Shown: piece by piece, positions 26,882 through 35,225 of the stretch
Layout of the letters: every line of letters starts with the position of its first letter
Numbering within the stretch: position 1 is the stretch's first letter
NCBI RefSeq assembly: GCF_001558695.1
Contig: NZ_LNTU01000039.1
Span: forward strand, 186,001 to 250,000
Origin: Paramesorhizobium deserti
Lineage (GTDB): Bacteria > Pseudomonadota > Alphaproteobacteria > Rhizobiales > Rhizobiaceae
DNA length: 64,000 nt
Reading direction: 5' to 3'
The notes under the pieces: generated by a model
Told to the model about the DNA's origin: nothing
Databases searched by the model: none
The model's input: the letters and a program-made list of their open reading frames with translations, nothing else
Made by a program: the position numbers and the translations under genes

Positions 26882-28105
26882 ATGCTCGACACAGCCAAAT
26901 CCTCCAATCGCCTTCCCGTCACGGTCCTCTCCGGCTTCCTCGGAGCCGGCAAGACGACGCTTCTCAATCACATCCTCGCCAACCGTGAGGGAATGCGTGT
27001 CGCCTTGATCGTCAACGACATGAGCGAGGTCAATATCGACGCCGCGCTGGTGCGTGATGGCGGAGCGAACCTTTCCCGCACCCAGGAGCAGCTCGTGGAA
27101 ATGACCAATGGCTGCATCTGCTGCACCTTGCGGGACGATCTTCTCAACGAGGTTCGGGCGCTCGCCGAAGCGGGCCGCTTCGACTATTTGCTGATCGAAT
27201 CGACCGGCATCGCCGAACCCCTCCCGGTGGCCGCGACCTTCGACTTTCGCGACGAGAATGGCCACAGCCTTTCAGACCTCGCCCGGCTGGACACGATGGT
27301 GACGGTCGTCGATGCCGCCAATCTCCTCAAGGATTACGCCTCGTCGGACTTCCTGTCCGACCGCGGCGAAACGGCCGGCGACGGCGACAACCGCACGCTT
27401 GTCGATCTGCTCGTCGAACAGATTGAATTCGCCGATGTCGTTATTCTCAACAAGATCAGCACCGCCACGCCGGACCAGCGCGACGCCGCCCGCAAGATCA
27501 TCGTCGCGCTCAATCCTGATGCGAAGCTGATCGAAGCCGATTTCGGCAAAGTCGATTTGAAGGAGGTGCTGGGCACAAACCGCTTCGACTTCGCCAAGGC
27601 CGAAACACATCCCCTCTGGTTCAAGGAACTGCATGGTTTCCTGGACCATGTACCGGAGACGGAGGAATATGGCATCCGCTCCTTCATCTACCGCGCCAGA
27701 AAACCCTTCGATCCGATGCGCTTCCAGGCATTCATAGACAAGCCATGGCCCGGTGTCGTCAGGGCCAAGGGCTTCTTCTGGCTCGCGACGCGGCCACATT
27801 ATGTCGGGGAAATCAGCCAGGCGGGGGCACTGGTGCGCACCGGCAAGACGGGGCTGTGGTGGTCATCCGTCCCGAAGGAACGCTGGCCACAGGATCCGGG
27901 CTTCCTTCAGATAATGAAGCCTTATCTTGATCCCGTCTGGGGCGACCGGCGGCAAGAGATCGTCTTCATCGGCGCCGATCCGATGGATGAAGCCAAAATC
28001 CGCGCCGAACTTGACGCGTGCCTTATGGACAGCCCGGTTTTCGTGCCGGAGCTCTGGCGCAATCTTCCGGACCCGTTCGCAAGCTGGGAGCGGAGCGCCG
28101 CATGA
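26882..28105 (+). CDS. zigA: ZigA-type COG0523 GTPase, putative zinc metallochaperone
   Basis: A G3E GTPase of 407 residues. Walker A is [15 protein letters not shown] (16-30), the CxCC motif GCICC has Cys78, Cys80 and Cys81, switch II is [10 protein letters not shown], and NKI is the base-specificity motif. The long C-terminal CobW_C domain contains [19 protein letters not shown], typical of the ZigA/YciC-like subgroup seen in zinc-starvation regulons. It lies 87 bases after the AztD-ZinT gene on the same strand, so the upstream Zur boxes may control it too. It is distinct from the GTPase at 21075-22205. Why two are needed is unclear. It converges on the DUF2149 gene. Confidence 0.83.
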   Translation: MLDTAKSSNRLPVTVLSGFLGAGKTTLLNHILANREGMRVALIVNDMSEVNIDAALVRDGGANLSRTQEQLVEMTNGCICCTLRDDLLNEVRALAEAGRFDYLLIESTGIAEPLPVAATFDFRDENGHSLSDLARLDTMVTVVDAANLLKDYASSDFLSDRGETAGDGDNRTLVDLLVEQIEFADVVILNKISTATPDQRDAARKIIVALNPDAKLIEADFGKVDLKEVLGTNRFDFAKAETHPLWFKELHGFLDHVPETEEYGIRSFIYRARKPFDPMRFQAFIDKPWPGVVRAKGFFWLATRPHYVGEISQAGALVRTGKTGLWWSSVPKERWPQDPGFLQIMKPYLDPVWGDRRQEIVFIGADPMDEAKIRAELDACLMDSPVFVPELWRNLPDPFASWERSAA

Positions 28106-28114
28106 ACATGACGA

Positions 28115-28441
28115 TTACTCGGCTGACTTCCCACTATTTTCGGGCACATAGATCATGCGGCCGTCATCGAGACGATAGGTGATGCCGGCCCGCACCCCCT
28201 GCCCTTCGCCGATCTTTCCGTTGGCTTCGTAGCGGGTAAGTTCGCGGCCATCCTTGACGGTGATGCGCATGTCCGCCTCGCCGGGGTTTTCGATAACGGT
28301 CACCTTCTGCGATGAGAACGGATTGAGCGGATTGGTGACGATCACGATCATCAGGATGCCTGTTACCACGAGGAAGAGGTCGATCAGATTGACCACCGAC
28401 AGGATCGGATCGTCTGCGTCGTCATGGTCGAGGAAGCGCAT
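28115..28441 (-). CDS. DUF2149-family membrane protein (HmuT/ExbD-like partner)
   Basis: A 108-residue protein with one N-terminal helix (SVVNLIDLFLVVTGILMIVI) and a soluble C-terminal part facing the periplasm. This gives it the shape of ExbD/TolR. The N-terminal FLDHDDADDPILSVVNLIDL is typical of DUF2149. Its ATG overlaps the stop of the ExbB-like gene (ATGA). DUF2149 genes recur beside CobN-like and ExbB-like genes in haem (hmu) loci. Here it is the last gene of the receptor operon and probably forms a proton-driven motor with its neighbour. In-frame extension upstream is antisense noise within the ExbB-like gene. Confidence 0.78.
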   Translation of the reverse strand: MRFLDHDDADDPILSVVNLIDLFLVVTGILMIVIVTNPLNPFSSQKVTVIENPGEADMRITVKDGRELTRYEANGKIGEGQGVRAGITYRLDDGRMIYVPENSGKSAE

Positions 28442-28905
28442 CAGGCGGCACCTCCGGCGCGTTCCAGCGCGCGCAGTTCCTCGAGCAGCCACCGGCGTCG
28501 GATCGTCAGGACAAAGAAGGTGATGCTGGCAGCAACGAGCGCCAGGATCACCGCCGAAAATGCGACGACGAGGTTGTTTCCGACGGAGGCCGCATTGCCC
28601 TCCCCCAGCGCCAGCAGGGCCGGTCCCATAGGGATCATGGTGGCGACAAGCCCAAGCATCGGCGCGGCGCGCGAGACGATGCGCAGCCATTCCAGCCGCT
28701 TCATGATCTTGAGTTCCAGATCATCGCTATGGACACCGCTGCCCGCAAGCACCGAGCGGTGATTTCCGCGCCAGCGCTGCACGGCTTCCACGAGAAACAT
28801 ACCGAGCACGACGAGGGCATAGACCAGTGCCCCAACGATCAGGGCAAGGACCGGGAAAAGGAAAAGGCGGGAAACCTCGAAAAGGCTGAGTTCAAAACTG
28901 CTCAT
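28441..28905 (-). CDS. MotA/TolQ/ExbB-family proton channel protein
   Basis: A 154-residue membrane protein with three hydrophobic segments, shorter than full ExbB. The conserved core RIVSRAAPMLGLVATMIPMG and the last helix AFSAVILALVAASITFFVLT fit the MotA/TolQ/ExbB family. The ATG at 28905 begins MSSFELSLFEVSRLFLFPVL. It lies 23 bases behind the CobN-like gene and overlaps the DUF2149 gene. The pair probably powers either the TonB receptor of this operon or the membrane-anchored CobN-like protein. A dedicated TonB gene was not seen in the window. Confidence 0.82.
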   Translation of the reverse strand: MSSFELSLFEVSRLFLFPVLALIVGALVYALVVLGMFLVEAVQRWRGNHRSVLAGSGVHSDDLELKIMKRLEWLRIVSRAAPMLGLVATMIPMGPALLALGEGNAASVGNNLVVAFSAVILALVAASITFFVLTIRRRWLLEELRALERAGGAA

Positions 28906-28928
28906 GAAACACCATTGCTTGCGGTTAA

Positions 28929-31900
28929 TTATGGACGGCGCGCATTCGCACGCCATTGCCAGCCCGCGCCAATGGTGACGAGGCCAAGCATGAGAAGAAG
29001 CGACAGCCACTGCCGCCATTTGTCGGATGTTTCGCCCTTTGGCGGAACCTGCTCCAGCACCTGCCCCTGTATCGGCTGCGACGCGTTGGCAACCGGCGAC
29101 GTGTTACTCTCCGGACCAGACGGGCTCTGGTCCGCCTCAGCCGTCGATGCTGAAAGGCCGAAACCGGCGGCAAGCTGCTCGATGAATGCCTTGGTCAGCG
29201 GTTCACCCACATCGACGCCGTGATCGGCGGCAAGTTCCTGCCAGCGCTCCGCCAGCTGCCGGCGGGTCGCATCGGGAGCATCCCAATAGCCCTTGCGGAT
29301 CGCCTCGACCATGCGCTCGATCATCTGGGCTTGCGCGGTCGGGTTATGCTGCTCGAAATAGTCCTTCATGCCGAGATTGCGCGTGTCGGCCACATAGGTA
29401 TCGAACATGGCCCGCCATTGATCGGCCCGCACCGTGGAAGGATCGACCACTTGCCAGCCGAACAGATTGTTGGCGGCATTGAGCATGGCGAGCGTCCCGG
29501 CATAGCCCTCCGCCTTCATGCCCTCGATCCAGTGCGGGTTCAAATAGCGCACGCGCAACTCATCCGAGAGGAAGCGCGCGAGCGGCGTGGTCGCCGGGGC
29601 TCCATTGCGCAGGTCCGAGACGTAAAGCGACGGGCTCTCGCCGTCGAGATGGCGGATGGCGAGCGACAGGCCGCCCATGAACTCGAAGGGATGGTCGGTG
29701 GAAAGCACGCCATGCAGATTGGAGGAGCGGGACATGACGACCGCCTGCGCCCCCTTCAACTGCTCGCCAAGGAGATTGGCGCCCTTCGGACTGATGCCCC
29801 ATGCCCGGGCACCAAAGGCAAAGCGGGTGCCGTCGAGGAAGCGCTGGGCAAGCGTCGAATCTTCGTCCCATGTGGTGGAGCGCAGGGCCATCTCCGGCAG
29901 GCCGGAACCGTAGCTCCCCGGCGCATTGCTGAAGATGCGCAAGCGCGCCTGCTCTTGCGCCTCGGCATGCGAGACGCCCTTTGCGGCAAGCGCCGCAGCG
30001 ATACGTCTGCTGTTGGTAGCGACCGGATTGCCGCTTCCATCCAGCGCGGCAATTCGATCGATCGCATCGGCCAGAAGCCGCATGAAACTGTCGAACTGGT
30101 CGCGATAGACGCTGGTCACCTGCACCACCACGTCGATGCGCGGCCGGCCCAGTTCAGCCACCGGGATGATCTCCAGCGTGCGCACCCGACCGCCGTCGTC
30201 CCATACTGGTTTCAAGCCCAGCGCGTGAAGCACCTGTGCCTCGGTGACGCCGAGATGGCGCACCGCCTCCGACGACCACAGGCTGAAGGCCAGCTTCGTA
30301 GGCCACGTCCCGCCATGGTCCTTGCGAAAGGCTTCAACGAGTTGCCCGAAGGCCTCGCCGCCTGCCTCGTAAGCTGCCTTTGTCGGTATCCGGTCCTGCT
30401 CGAAAGCATGGAGATTGCGACCGCTCTTTACGTCGGGATTGCGGATGGGATCGCCGCCCGCGCTTGAAGCGATGAAGCGGCCTTCCAGCCCCGCCAGCAG
30501 CGCCTCGATCTCGCCCGGAGCGGCGAGATTGGCATCCAACGTGTCGGCACGTGATAAAAGCCCCTTTAGCGGCTCATCCAGCGAAGCCCGGTCCGCGCCG
30601 TCACGCAGATATTTTTGCAGCGTTGCGAACGGCGCCGTCTCCTTCAGCTTGGCAAAGTCATCTACAAACAGTTCGTCGCCACTTGCGCCCACGGCATCAT
30701 AGAATGGCTGGCCCAACTGCTGCATGACGGTCGCCAGCCGGTGATCCGGATCGGCGGGCAGGCCGAAAGTATGAAGCCCCAATGGCATCGCCGTGCGCGC
30801 AAGCTCGTGAAGATGGTCGTGCAGGACAGGCAGGAAGGCAGCGAAATCTCGCCTCACTGCCTCTTCGGTCCAGCCGAGATCGGCATGCATGTTTGCCTTG
30901 ATCGCGGCATCCGCGATCTCCTTCGCGGTCCTGTCGCGAACGGCGCCCTCATCGAGCTGCGCATAGTCATGGATCAGGTGATGGATGTCGCGCAACTCGT
31001 CATAGAGGCCGGAGGGCGCGAAAGGCGGGGTCTGGTGACTGATCGTCACCGCACGACCGCGCCGCCGCGCCTGAAGCGCCTCGCCCACATTGTCCTGGAT
31101 ATAGGGGTAGAAGACCGGCACATTGCCGACCGCGAGAAACGGATCGTCATCGGCGGCAAGCCCCCTGTCCTTGCCCGGCAGCCATTCCTGGGTGCCATGC
31201 GTGCCCAGATGGATAATGGCGTCCGCGCCGAAGGCCTCATGCAAATAGAGGTAGGCCGCCATGTAGAGGTGATCGGGCGGGCTCGCCGTGTCATGGTAAT
31301 GAGCGCCCATCGTCGCTGCGCGCGGCATCTGCGGCATGATGAGCAACTTCCCGCGCTTGAAGGCAGGGATGATGAAACTGGGCCGTCCATTCACCTCGCG
31401 CACAGCCCAGTGTTTTTCCGGCTTGCCCCAATGGGAAAAGGCGCGGCGCTTTTCCGGGGTCAGCGTCGCAAGCCAGCGCTCATAGGTCTCGACCGGGAGA
31501 GTCACCGCGAGATTGCGTTCGATGAGGTTCTCCAGCGGCACCGTGCGGTAGAGGCCGCCCAGCATCGCCTGCCCGGCGGCGATCATCTCCGCCTCCGAAA
31601 GCGGCGCAGTATCGTAGCCTGCCCGCGAGAGCCGCGCGGTGATGACCTCGATGCTCGCCGGCACATTGAGGTTCGAGGCGGCGAGGTTCTTCTCTCCGGC
31701 GGGATAGTTCCAGAAGAGAAGCGCCAGATGCTTCCTCGCCGCTGGCTTGCGGCGCAGGGCGACGAGGCCTTTCAGTTTCCCCACCAGCGCATCGAGCTGC
31801 GCCGGGATCGGGACCTCCGCCCCCTCCTCTACAGCCGTCAGCACGATCGGGTCGATCATGCCCCAGCTTTCGGGACCGGCGAGAAAGACGGCCGCCGTTC

Positions 31901-32810
31901 TCGCCGGAATGCCCGACGCCGCCATGGCCCATTCCCGCAAGCCGCCTTCGCGGAAGCCAACCGTCTGGATGACGGGTATATCGAGATCGAGAAACTCGGC
32001 GCTGCGCGCCGATCCATTCTGCATATGGGTGAGGTTGACGATAGCGTCCGTCTTTGCCGGTCGCGCCACTTTCGTCAGGCCCTCGGGATCAGCACCATCG
32101 AACCAGAAAACGAGCGGTATCAGCCCGGCGGCCTCGCTGCGCGCGATGAGCGCATCGATCAGCCCTGTCTGCATGCCGGAAACCGCATTCTGATGGATAA
32201 CAAACCCGACCTGGCCCGTCGCGTCCTTCCAGCGGCTGGCACCCCAGGCAAGATAGGCGTCGAGCGTCTGGAAGACATGTGGCGCCACCGGATGGTAGAA
32301 GCCGGTGGCCGGGAGCCGTTCCGCCGCCGCGAAACCATCGAGGTTCCCGCCCTCCTTCCAGGAGCGGACAAAGGCGAAGAAATTGCGGAAGTTCTCCGTC
32401 CCGCCTCCCGCATAATAGCCGATGAGCGCGGAAGCTTCGCGTGGCGCGATCCCCTTCCATGCGGGCCGGCCGCCACCAATGGTAATGGCGGGAACCGCCG
32501 AAGCGGCGAGCCTTCCGCCCAGCGCCTGTTCGACGCGTGCGCGATCATTGGGCCGAGGCACGTCGAGAACGATGAGGTCCGCGCCGGACAGCCATTCATC
32601 CGGTGGCGTCCTCGCCGTTTCCACATCGATGGATTCGAGCGTGACACCGGCCTCTTCTGCGATGGGACGGAGCGCCTCGAACTTGGCCGGCAGGACGAAG
32701 CTGTCGGTCACCACGCGCACGACCGGGCGGGAAACGTGCGTGGCATCCTGAGCGTGCGCCGCTCCCACAACGAGAACAAGCACCAGATGAATCAGGCACA
32801 AGATACGCAT
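28929..32810 (-). CDS. CobN/HmuS-like chelatase subunit, exported and membrane-anchored
   Basis: A 1293-residue protein of the CobN/BchH/HmuS class. An N-terminal signal peptide (MRILCLIHLVLVLVVGAAHA) and a C-terminal helix (WLSLLLMLGLVTIGAGWQW, then Arg-rich end) place the body in the periplasm, unlike cytoplasmic cobaltochelatase CobN. The family core is intact: IIHLGTHGTQEWLPGK with His534 and His538, then YPYIQDNVGEALQARRRGRA and SGLYDELRDIHHLI. No cobS, cobT or other B12 gene is near. It begins one base after the TonB receptor gene and precedes ExbB-like and DUF2149 genes, as HmuS does in haem loci, where it is thought to act on the metal-tetrapyrrole bond. A zinc-releasing dechelatase role is inferred from the Zur context. 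Confidence 0.82.
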   Translation of the reverse strand: MRILCLIHLVLVLVVGAAHAQDATHVSRPVVRVVTDSFVLPAKFEALRPIAEEAGVTLESIDVETARTPPDEWLSGADLIVLDVPRPNDRARVEQALGGRLAASAVPAITIGGGRPAWKGIAPREASALIGYYAGGGTENFRNFFAFVRSWKEGGNLDGFAAAERLPATGFYHPVAPHVFQTLDAYLAWGASRWKDATGQVGFVIHQNAVSGMQTGLIDALIARSEAAGLIPLVFWFDGADPEGLTKVARPAKTDAIVNLTHMQNGSARSAEFLDLDIPVIQTVGFREGGLREWAMAASGIPARTAAVFLAGPESWGMIDPIVLTAVEEGAEVPIPAQLDALVGKLKGLVALRRKPAARKHLALLFWNYPAGEKNLAASNLNVPASIEVITARLSRAGYDTAPLSEAEMIAAGQAMLGGLYRTVPLENLIERNLAVTLPVETYERWLATLTPEKRRAFSHWGKPEKHWAVREVNGRPSFIIPAFKRGKLLIMPQMPRAATMGAHYHDTASPPDHLYMAAYLYLHEAFGADAIIHLGTHGTQEWLPGKDRGLAADDDPFLAVGNVPVFYPYIQDNVGEALQARRRGRAVTISHQTPPFAPSGLYDELRDIHHLIHDYAQLDEGAVRDRTAKEIADAAIKANMHADLGWTEEAVRRDFAAFLPVLHDHLHELARTAMPLGLHTFGLPADPDHRLATVMQQLGQPFYDAVGASGDELFVDDFAKLKETAPFATLQKYLRDGADRASLDEPLKGLLSRADTLDANLAAPGEIEALLAGLEGRFIASSAGGDPIRNPDVKSGRNLHAFEQDRIPTKAAYEAGGEAFGQLVEAFRKDHGGTWPTKLAFSLWSSEAVRHLGVTEAQVLHALGLKPVWDDGGRVRTLEIIPVAELGRPRIDVVVQVTSVYRDQFDSFMRLLADAIDRIAALDGSGNPVATNSRRIAAALAAKGVSHAEAQEQARLRIFSNAPGSYGSGLPEMALRSTTWDEDSTLAQRFLDGTRFAFGARAWGISPKGANLLGEQLKGAQAVVMSRSSNLHGVLSTDHPFEFMGGLSLAIRHLDGESPSLYVSDLRNGAPATTPLARFLSDELRVRYLNPHWIEGMKAEGYAGTLAMLNAANNLFGWQVVDPSTVRADQWRAMFDTYVADTRNLGMKDYFEQHNPTAQAQMIERMVEAIRKGYWDAPDATRRQLAERWQELAADHGVDVGEPLTKAFIEQLAAGFGLSASTAEADQSPSGPESNTSPVANASQPIQGQVLEQVPPKGETSDKWRQWLSLLLMLGLVTIGAGWQWRANARRP

Positions 32811-32811
32811 G

Positions 32812-34764
32812 TCAGAACTTCGCCCGCATACCGATAAAATACCGCCTGCCCTCATCCGCGAAAGCGTAATCACCGGACTCGTCGGCAAGCCTGATGTCCC
32901 CGATATTCTCGATGCCGAGTTGGAGGCTGGCATGGTCGTTCAAGGCATAATCGCCATAGACCGAGATCAGCGTATAGGCCGGCTGGCGACCCGACGCCGT
33001 CGTCGTCTTCTGCGAGCCGATATAGTTGACGCGCAGCGAGGTCTTCAGCTTCTCCACCGGTTCCCAGCTCACCGTCGCGTTGGCGGCGTGGCGGGAGCGG
33101 TCGGGCAGGCGTTCGCCGGTTGTTTTATCGATTGCGTCGAGCCAGGTGTAATTGGCGTCGAGCCGCATGTCCCACGGCAGTTCGACGCCGCCGCCGATCT
33201 CGACGCCGCGAATGCGCGCCTCATCGACATTCTCATAGGACCAGATCGCGCCGGGAGCACCGGCGCAGCGAGTGACGCAGACCGCCTGGATGAGATTGTC
33301 GACATTGTTCTGGAATGCCATGGCCCGGGCCGACCAGATGCCCTGTTGATACTCGAAACCGGCCTCGAAGGAGAGATTCGTCTCCGGTTCAAGATCAGGA
33401 TTGCCGACGATGGTGAAACGGCCGCCGCCGGCAATGGCCTCGTATTCGGGCGAAAGCTGCTTCAAGGTCGGCGCCTTGAAACCCGCGCCCACACCGCCCT
33501 TGAAGGTAAGCGCATCGTTGACATGGTAGAGAAGATAGGCCCGCGGGCTCGCATGCCAGCCGAACGCATCGTGATGATCGAAGCGGCTGCTGGCCACGAG
33601 CTCCCATTGATCGCCCAAGAGGATTTCATCCTGAATGAAGGCGGCAAAATGCGTCTGCTCGGCCTGTCCTGTGTCGTTGACGGTGGGATCGTCAAGCCGT
33701 TCCCGGCGGACCTCGCCACCGATCGTCACCTTATGGTTCTCGAAGGGCGAGAAGCTGGCATGGGCATCGCCGACCGTATCGGTGAATTTCTGCGGACCGG
33801 AGACCGGCGCGCCGTCGCTGCGCTCGTTCTCACGCTCCAGCATGGAGCTGTAGATGCGAACCCGGCTTGTGCCCCAATCCCAATTGCCCTCATGCGACAG
33901 CGAGATACGCTGCCGTCGGATATCGTCGTCAGAGCGGTAGAAAGTGGGGAAACGTCCGGCGCCTTGCGTATTGCGCCAGCGTTCCTCATACCCCGCGCCG
34001 TAGGAAAGATCGATGCGCTGCTGCGCATCCGGCGTCCAGGTCAGTGTCGCGTTGCCCGTAAAGGCGTCCTCATCGCCCAGGGAGGACAGCCTTGGATCTT
34101 GCGGAGAAACCAGTTCCTCGCGGCCGCGGTACTGGCCCCAGATATTAAGGCCCAAAATACCTGGAACGATTGGACCGCCGGCATAGCCGCTGACATTATA
34201 GCCGTCGCCGCCCCGGCCATGCTCCGTCAGCGAACCGAAGGTCGAGACCGAGCCGCGCCATTTGTCGGTCGCCTGCCGTGTGATGATATTGACCACGCCG
34301 CCCAGAGCCTCCGAGCCGTAAAGCGAGGACATCGGCCCGCGAACCACCTCGATCCGCTCGATCGCTTCGGGTGGCACCCATCCCAGCTCATAATCCGAGT
34401 GGGCGATGGCCGAAGCCGAATTGCTGACGCGCATGCCGTCCACCAGCACCAGAGTCTGTTCCGGCAGCATGCCACGGATCGAGATGCCGCGGCGACCAAG
34501 TCCGATGCCCGTGAGTTGGACCCCGGGCGTGCCCTCGATCGCCTGGGCGAGGTCATGCACCGGCCGCTCACGCAACTCTTCGCCGCTGACGACCGTGACG
34601 CTTGCCGGCGCATCCTTCAGGAATCGTTCGCCCGAGGTAGCCGTAACGACGATGGGTTCGAGCAATATCGTACCGTGTTCAGGCGTCTGAGCATAAGCGC
34701 CGGTTGGTCCGGAGGCCGCAATAGCTACAAGAATAGAAAAATTCCGCAACAACCGGTCGCGCAT
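32812..34764 (-). CDS. TonB-dependent outer-membrane receptor
   Basis: A 650-residue receptor. It has a signal peptide cleaved near AYAQ, a TonB-box-like LLEPIVVTAT, and a plug domain (ASVTVVSGEELRERPVHDLA, then RGMLPEQTLVLVDGMRVSNS and IERIEVVRGPMSSLYGSEAL). A 22-strand barrel ends in the C-terminal Phe of FIGMRAKF. It resembles the CirA/BtuB/HmuR group more than siderophore receptors. Two Zur-like palindromes lie 35-67 bases before the ATG, so it is probably induced by zinc shortage and imports a zinc complex. It heads an operon with the CobN-like, ExbB-like and DUF2149 genes. Confidence 0.87.
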   Translation of the reverse strand: MRDRLLRNFSILVAIAASGPTGAYAQTPEHGTILLEPIVVTATSGERFLKDAPASVTVVSGEELRERPVHDLAQAIEGTPGVQLTGIGLGRRGISIRGMLPEQTLVLVDGMRVSNSASAIAHSDYELGWVPPEAIERIEVVRGPMSSLYGSEALGGVVNIITRQATDKWRGSVSTFGSLTEHGRGGDGYNVSGYAGGPIVPGILGLNIWGQYRGREELVSPQDPRLSSLGDEDAFTGNATLTWTPDAQQRIDLSYGAGYEERWRNTQGAGRFPTFYRSDDDIRRQRISLSHEGNWDWGTSRVRIYSSMLERENERSDGAPVSGPQKFTDTVGDAHASFSPFENHKVTIGGEVRRERLDDPTVNDTGQAEQTHFAAFIQDEILLGDQWELVASSRFDHHDAFGWHASPRAYLLYHVNDALTFKGGVGAGFKAPTLKQLSPEYEAIAGGGRFTIVGNPDLEPETNLSFEAGFEYQQGIWSARAMAFQNNVDNLIQAVCVTRCAGAPGAIWSYENVDEARIRGVEIGGGVELPWDMRLDANYTWLDAIDKTTGERLPDRSRHAANATVSWEPVEKLKTSLRVNYIGSQKTTTASGRQPAYTLISVYGDYALNDHASLQLGIENIGDIRLADESGDYAFADEGRRYFIGMRAKF

Positions 34765-34798
34765 CGACGCCCCTTCCCACCGTGAATCGTTAACTTTT

Positions 34799-34831
34799 TG
34801 TTATAACATCTCGCTATGTTATGAAATAACA
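34799..34831. promoter_or_regulatory. Tandem Zur-like operators upstream of the TonB receptor operon
   Basis: TGTTATAACA at 34799-34808 is a perfect palindrome. TGTTATGAAATAACA at 34817-34831 is a perfect TGTTAT/ATAACA inverted repeat around GAA. This is the best match in the window to the Zur operator type, and it shares the GAAATAAC core with box B of the azt promoter. The spacing of about 18-20 bases between centres could allow two dimers to bind. The receptor ATG is 35 bases downstream. Confidence 0.7.
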
Positions 34832-35225
34832 AAACGCAATAGGGAAGGTTTGTGCAGAGAGGCGCCAGCGGCAGTCAGACGAACCTTTACCGCTTCAACG
34901 GCCTGATCGCTGTCTTGCAACCGTTCGCCGAAAAGAAATTGCTGCGGCCAGGAAGCAACCGCAGCCACGTGGCCACTGTCTGATGGCCAATCGCAAACTT
35001 CGCCTGAACGACGTTTAATAGGGGAGTTGAAGGGCTACAAACCGCGTCCCTCTCGCCGTCATTCTCGGGCTTGTCCCGAGAATCTACCGCAGCTTAATCT
35101 GTAAGGACGGTAATCGCTTATCTTTTTCTTTATGGCAGATTCCCGGGACAAGCCCGAGAATGACGGCAGGACAAAGCATTGTTCCGCCAGCGTATCCATT
35201 CTACCTGAAAGACTCTAACCGGTCA
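34832..35225. other. Gene-poor gap between zinc island and racemase operon
   Basis: About 390 bases without a supported gene. A GTG-started frame of 43 codons at 34852-34983 (centre GLIAVLQPFAEKKLLRPGSN) has no recognisable family and no ribosome binding site. The main structure is the inverted-repeat element at 35056-35166, listed separately. No terminator with a T-tract was seen. Confidence 0.5.
35056..35166. repeat. MITE-like element with 30-bp terminal inverted repeats
   Basis: The left arm at 35056-35085 begins CCGTCATTCTCGGGCTTGTC. The right arm at 35137-35166 is its inverse, with 29 of 30 positions matching. The 51-base centre is AT-rich and non-coding. The arm sequence is of the kind found in short interspersed repeats of Rhizobiales. 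It has no transposase, so it is a non-autonomous or fossil element. The whole could fold into one long hairpin. Confidence 0.65.

Noticed and set aside
28929-32810. Cobaltochelatase subunit of vitamin B12 synthesis
   Set aside because: No cobS, cobT or other cobalamin gene is near, no cobalamin riboswitch was recognised upstream, and the protein has a signal peptide. The zinc/Hmu-like context explains it better.
30615-32837. A 740-codon open frame antisense to the CobN-like gene
   Set aside because: It is an artefact of GC-rich codon use opposite a clear family member; it shows no domain and no ribosome binding site. The same applies to long antisense frames at 3771-5072, 6043-7419, 15837-17615, 32809-34785, 46950-48098, 49580-50923 and 56541-58397.
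34852-34983. A 43-codon GTG frame downstream of the Zur boxes
   Set aside because: No ribosome binding site, no family resemblance and no neighbour support.
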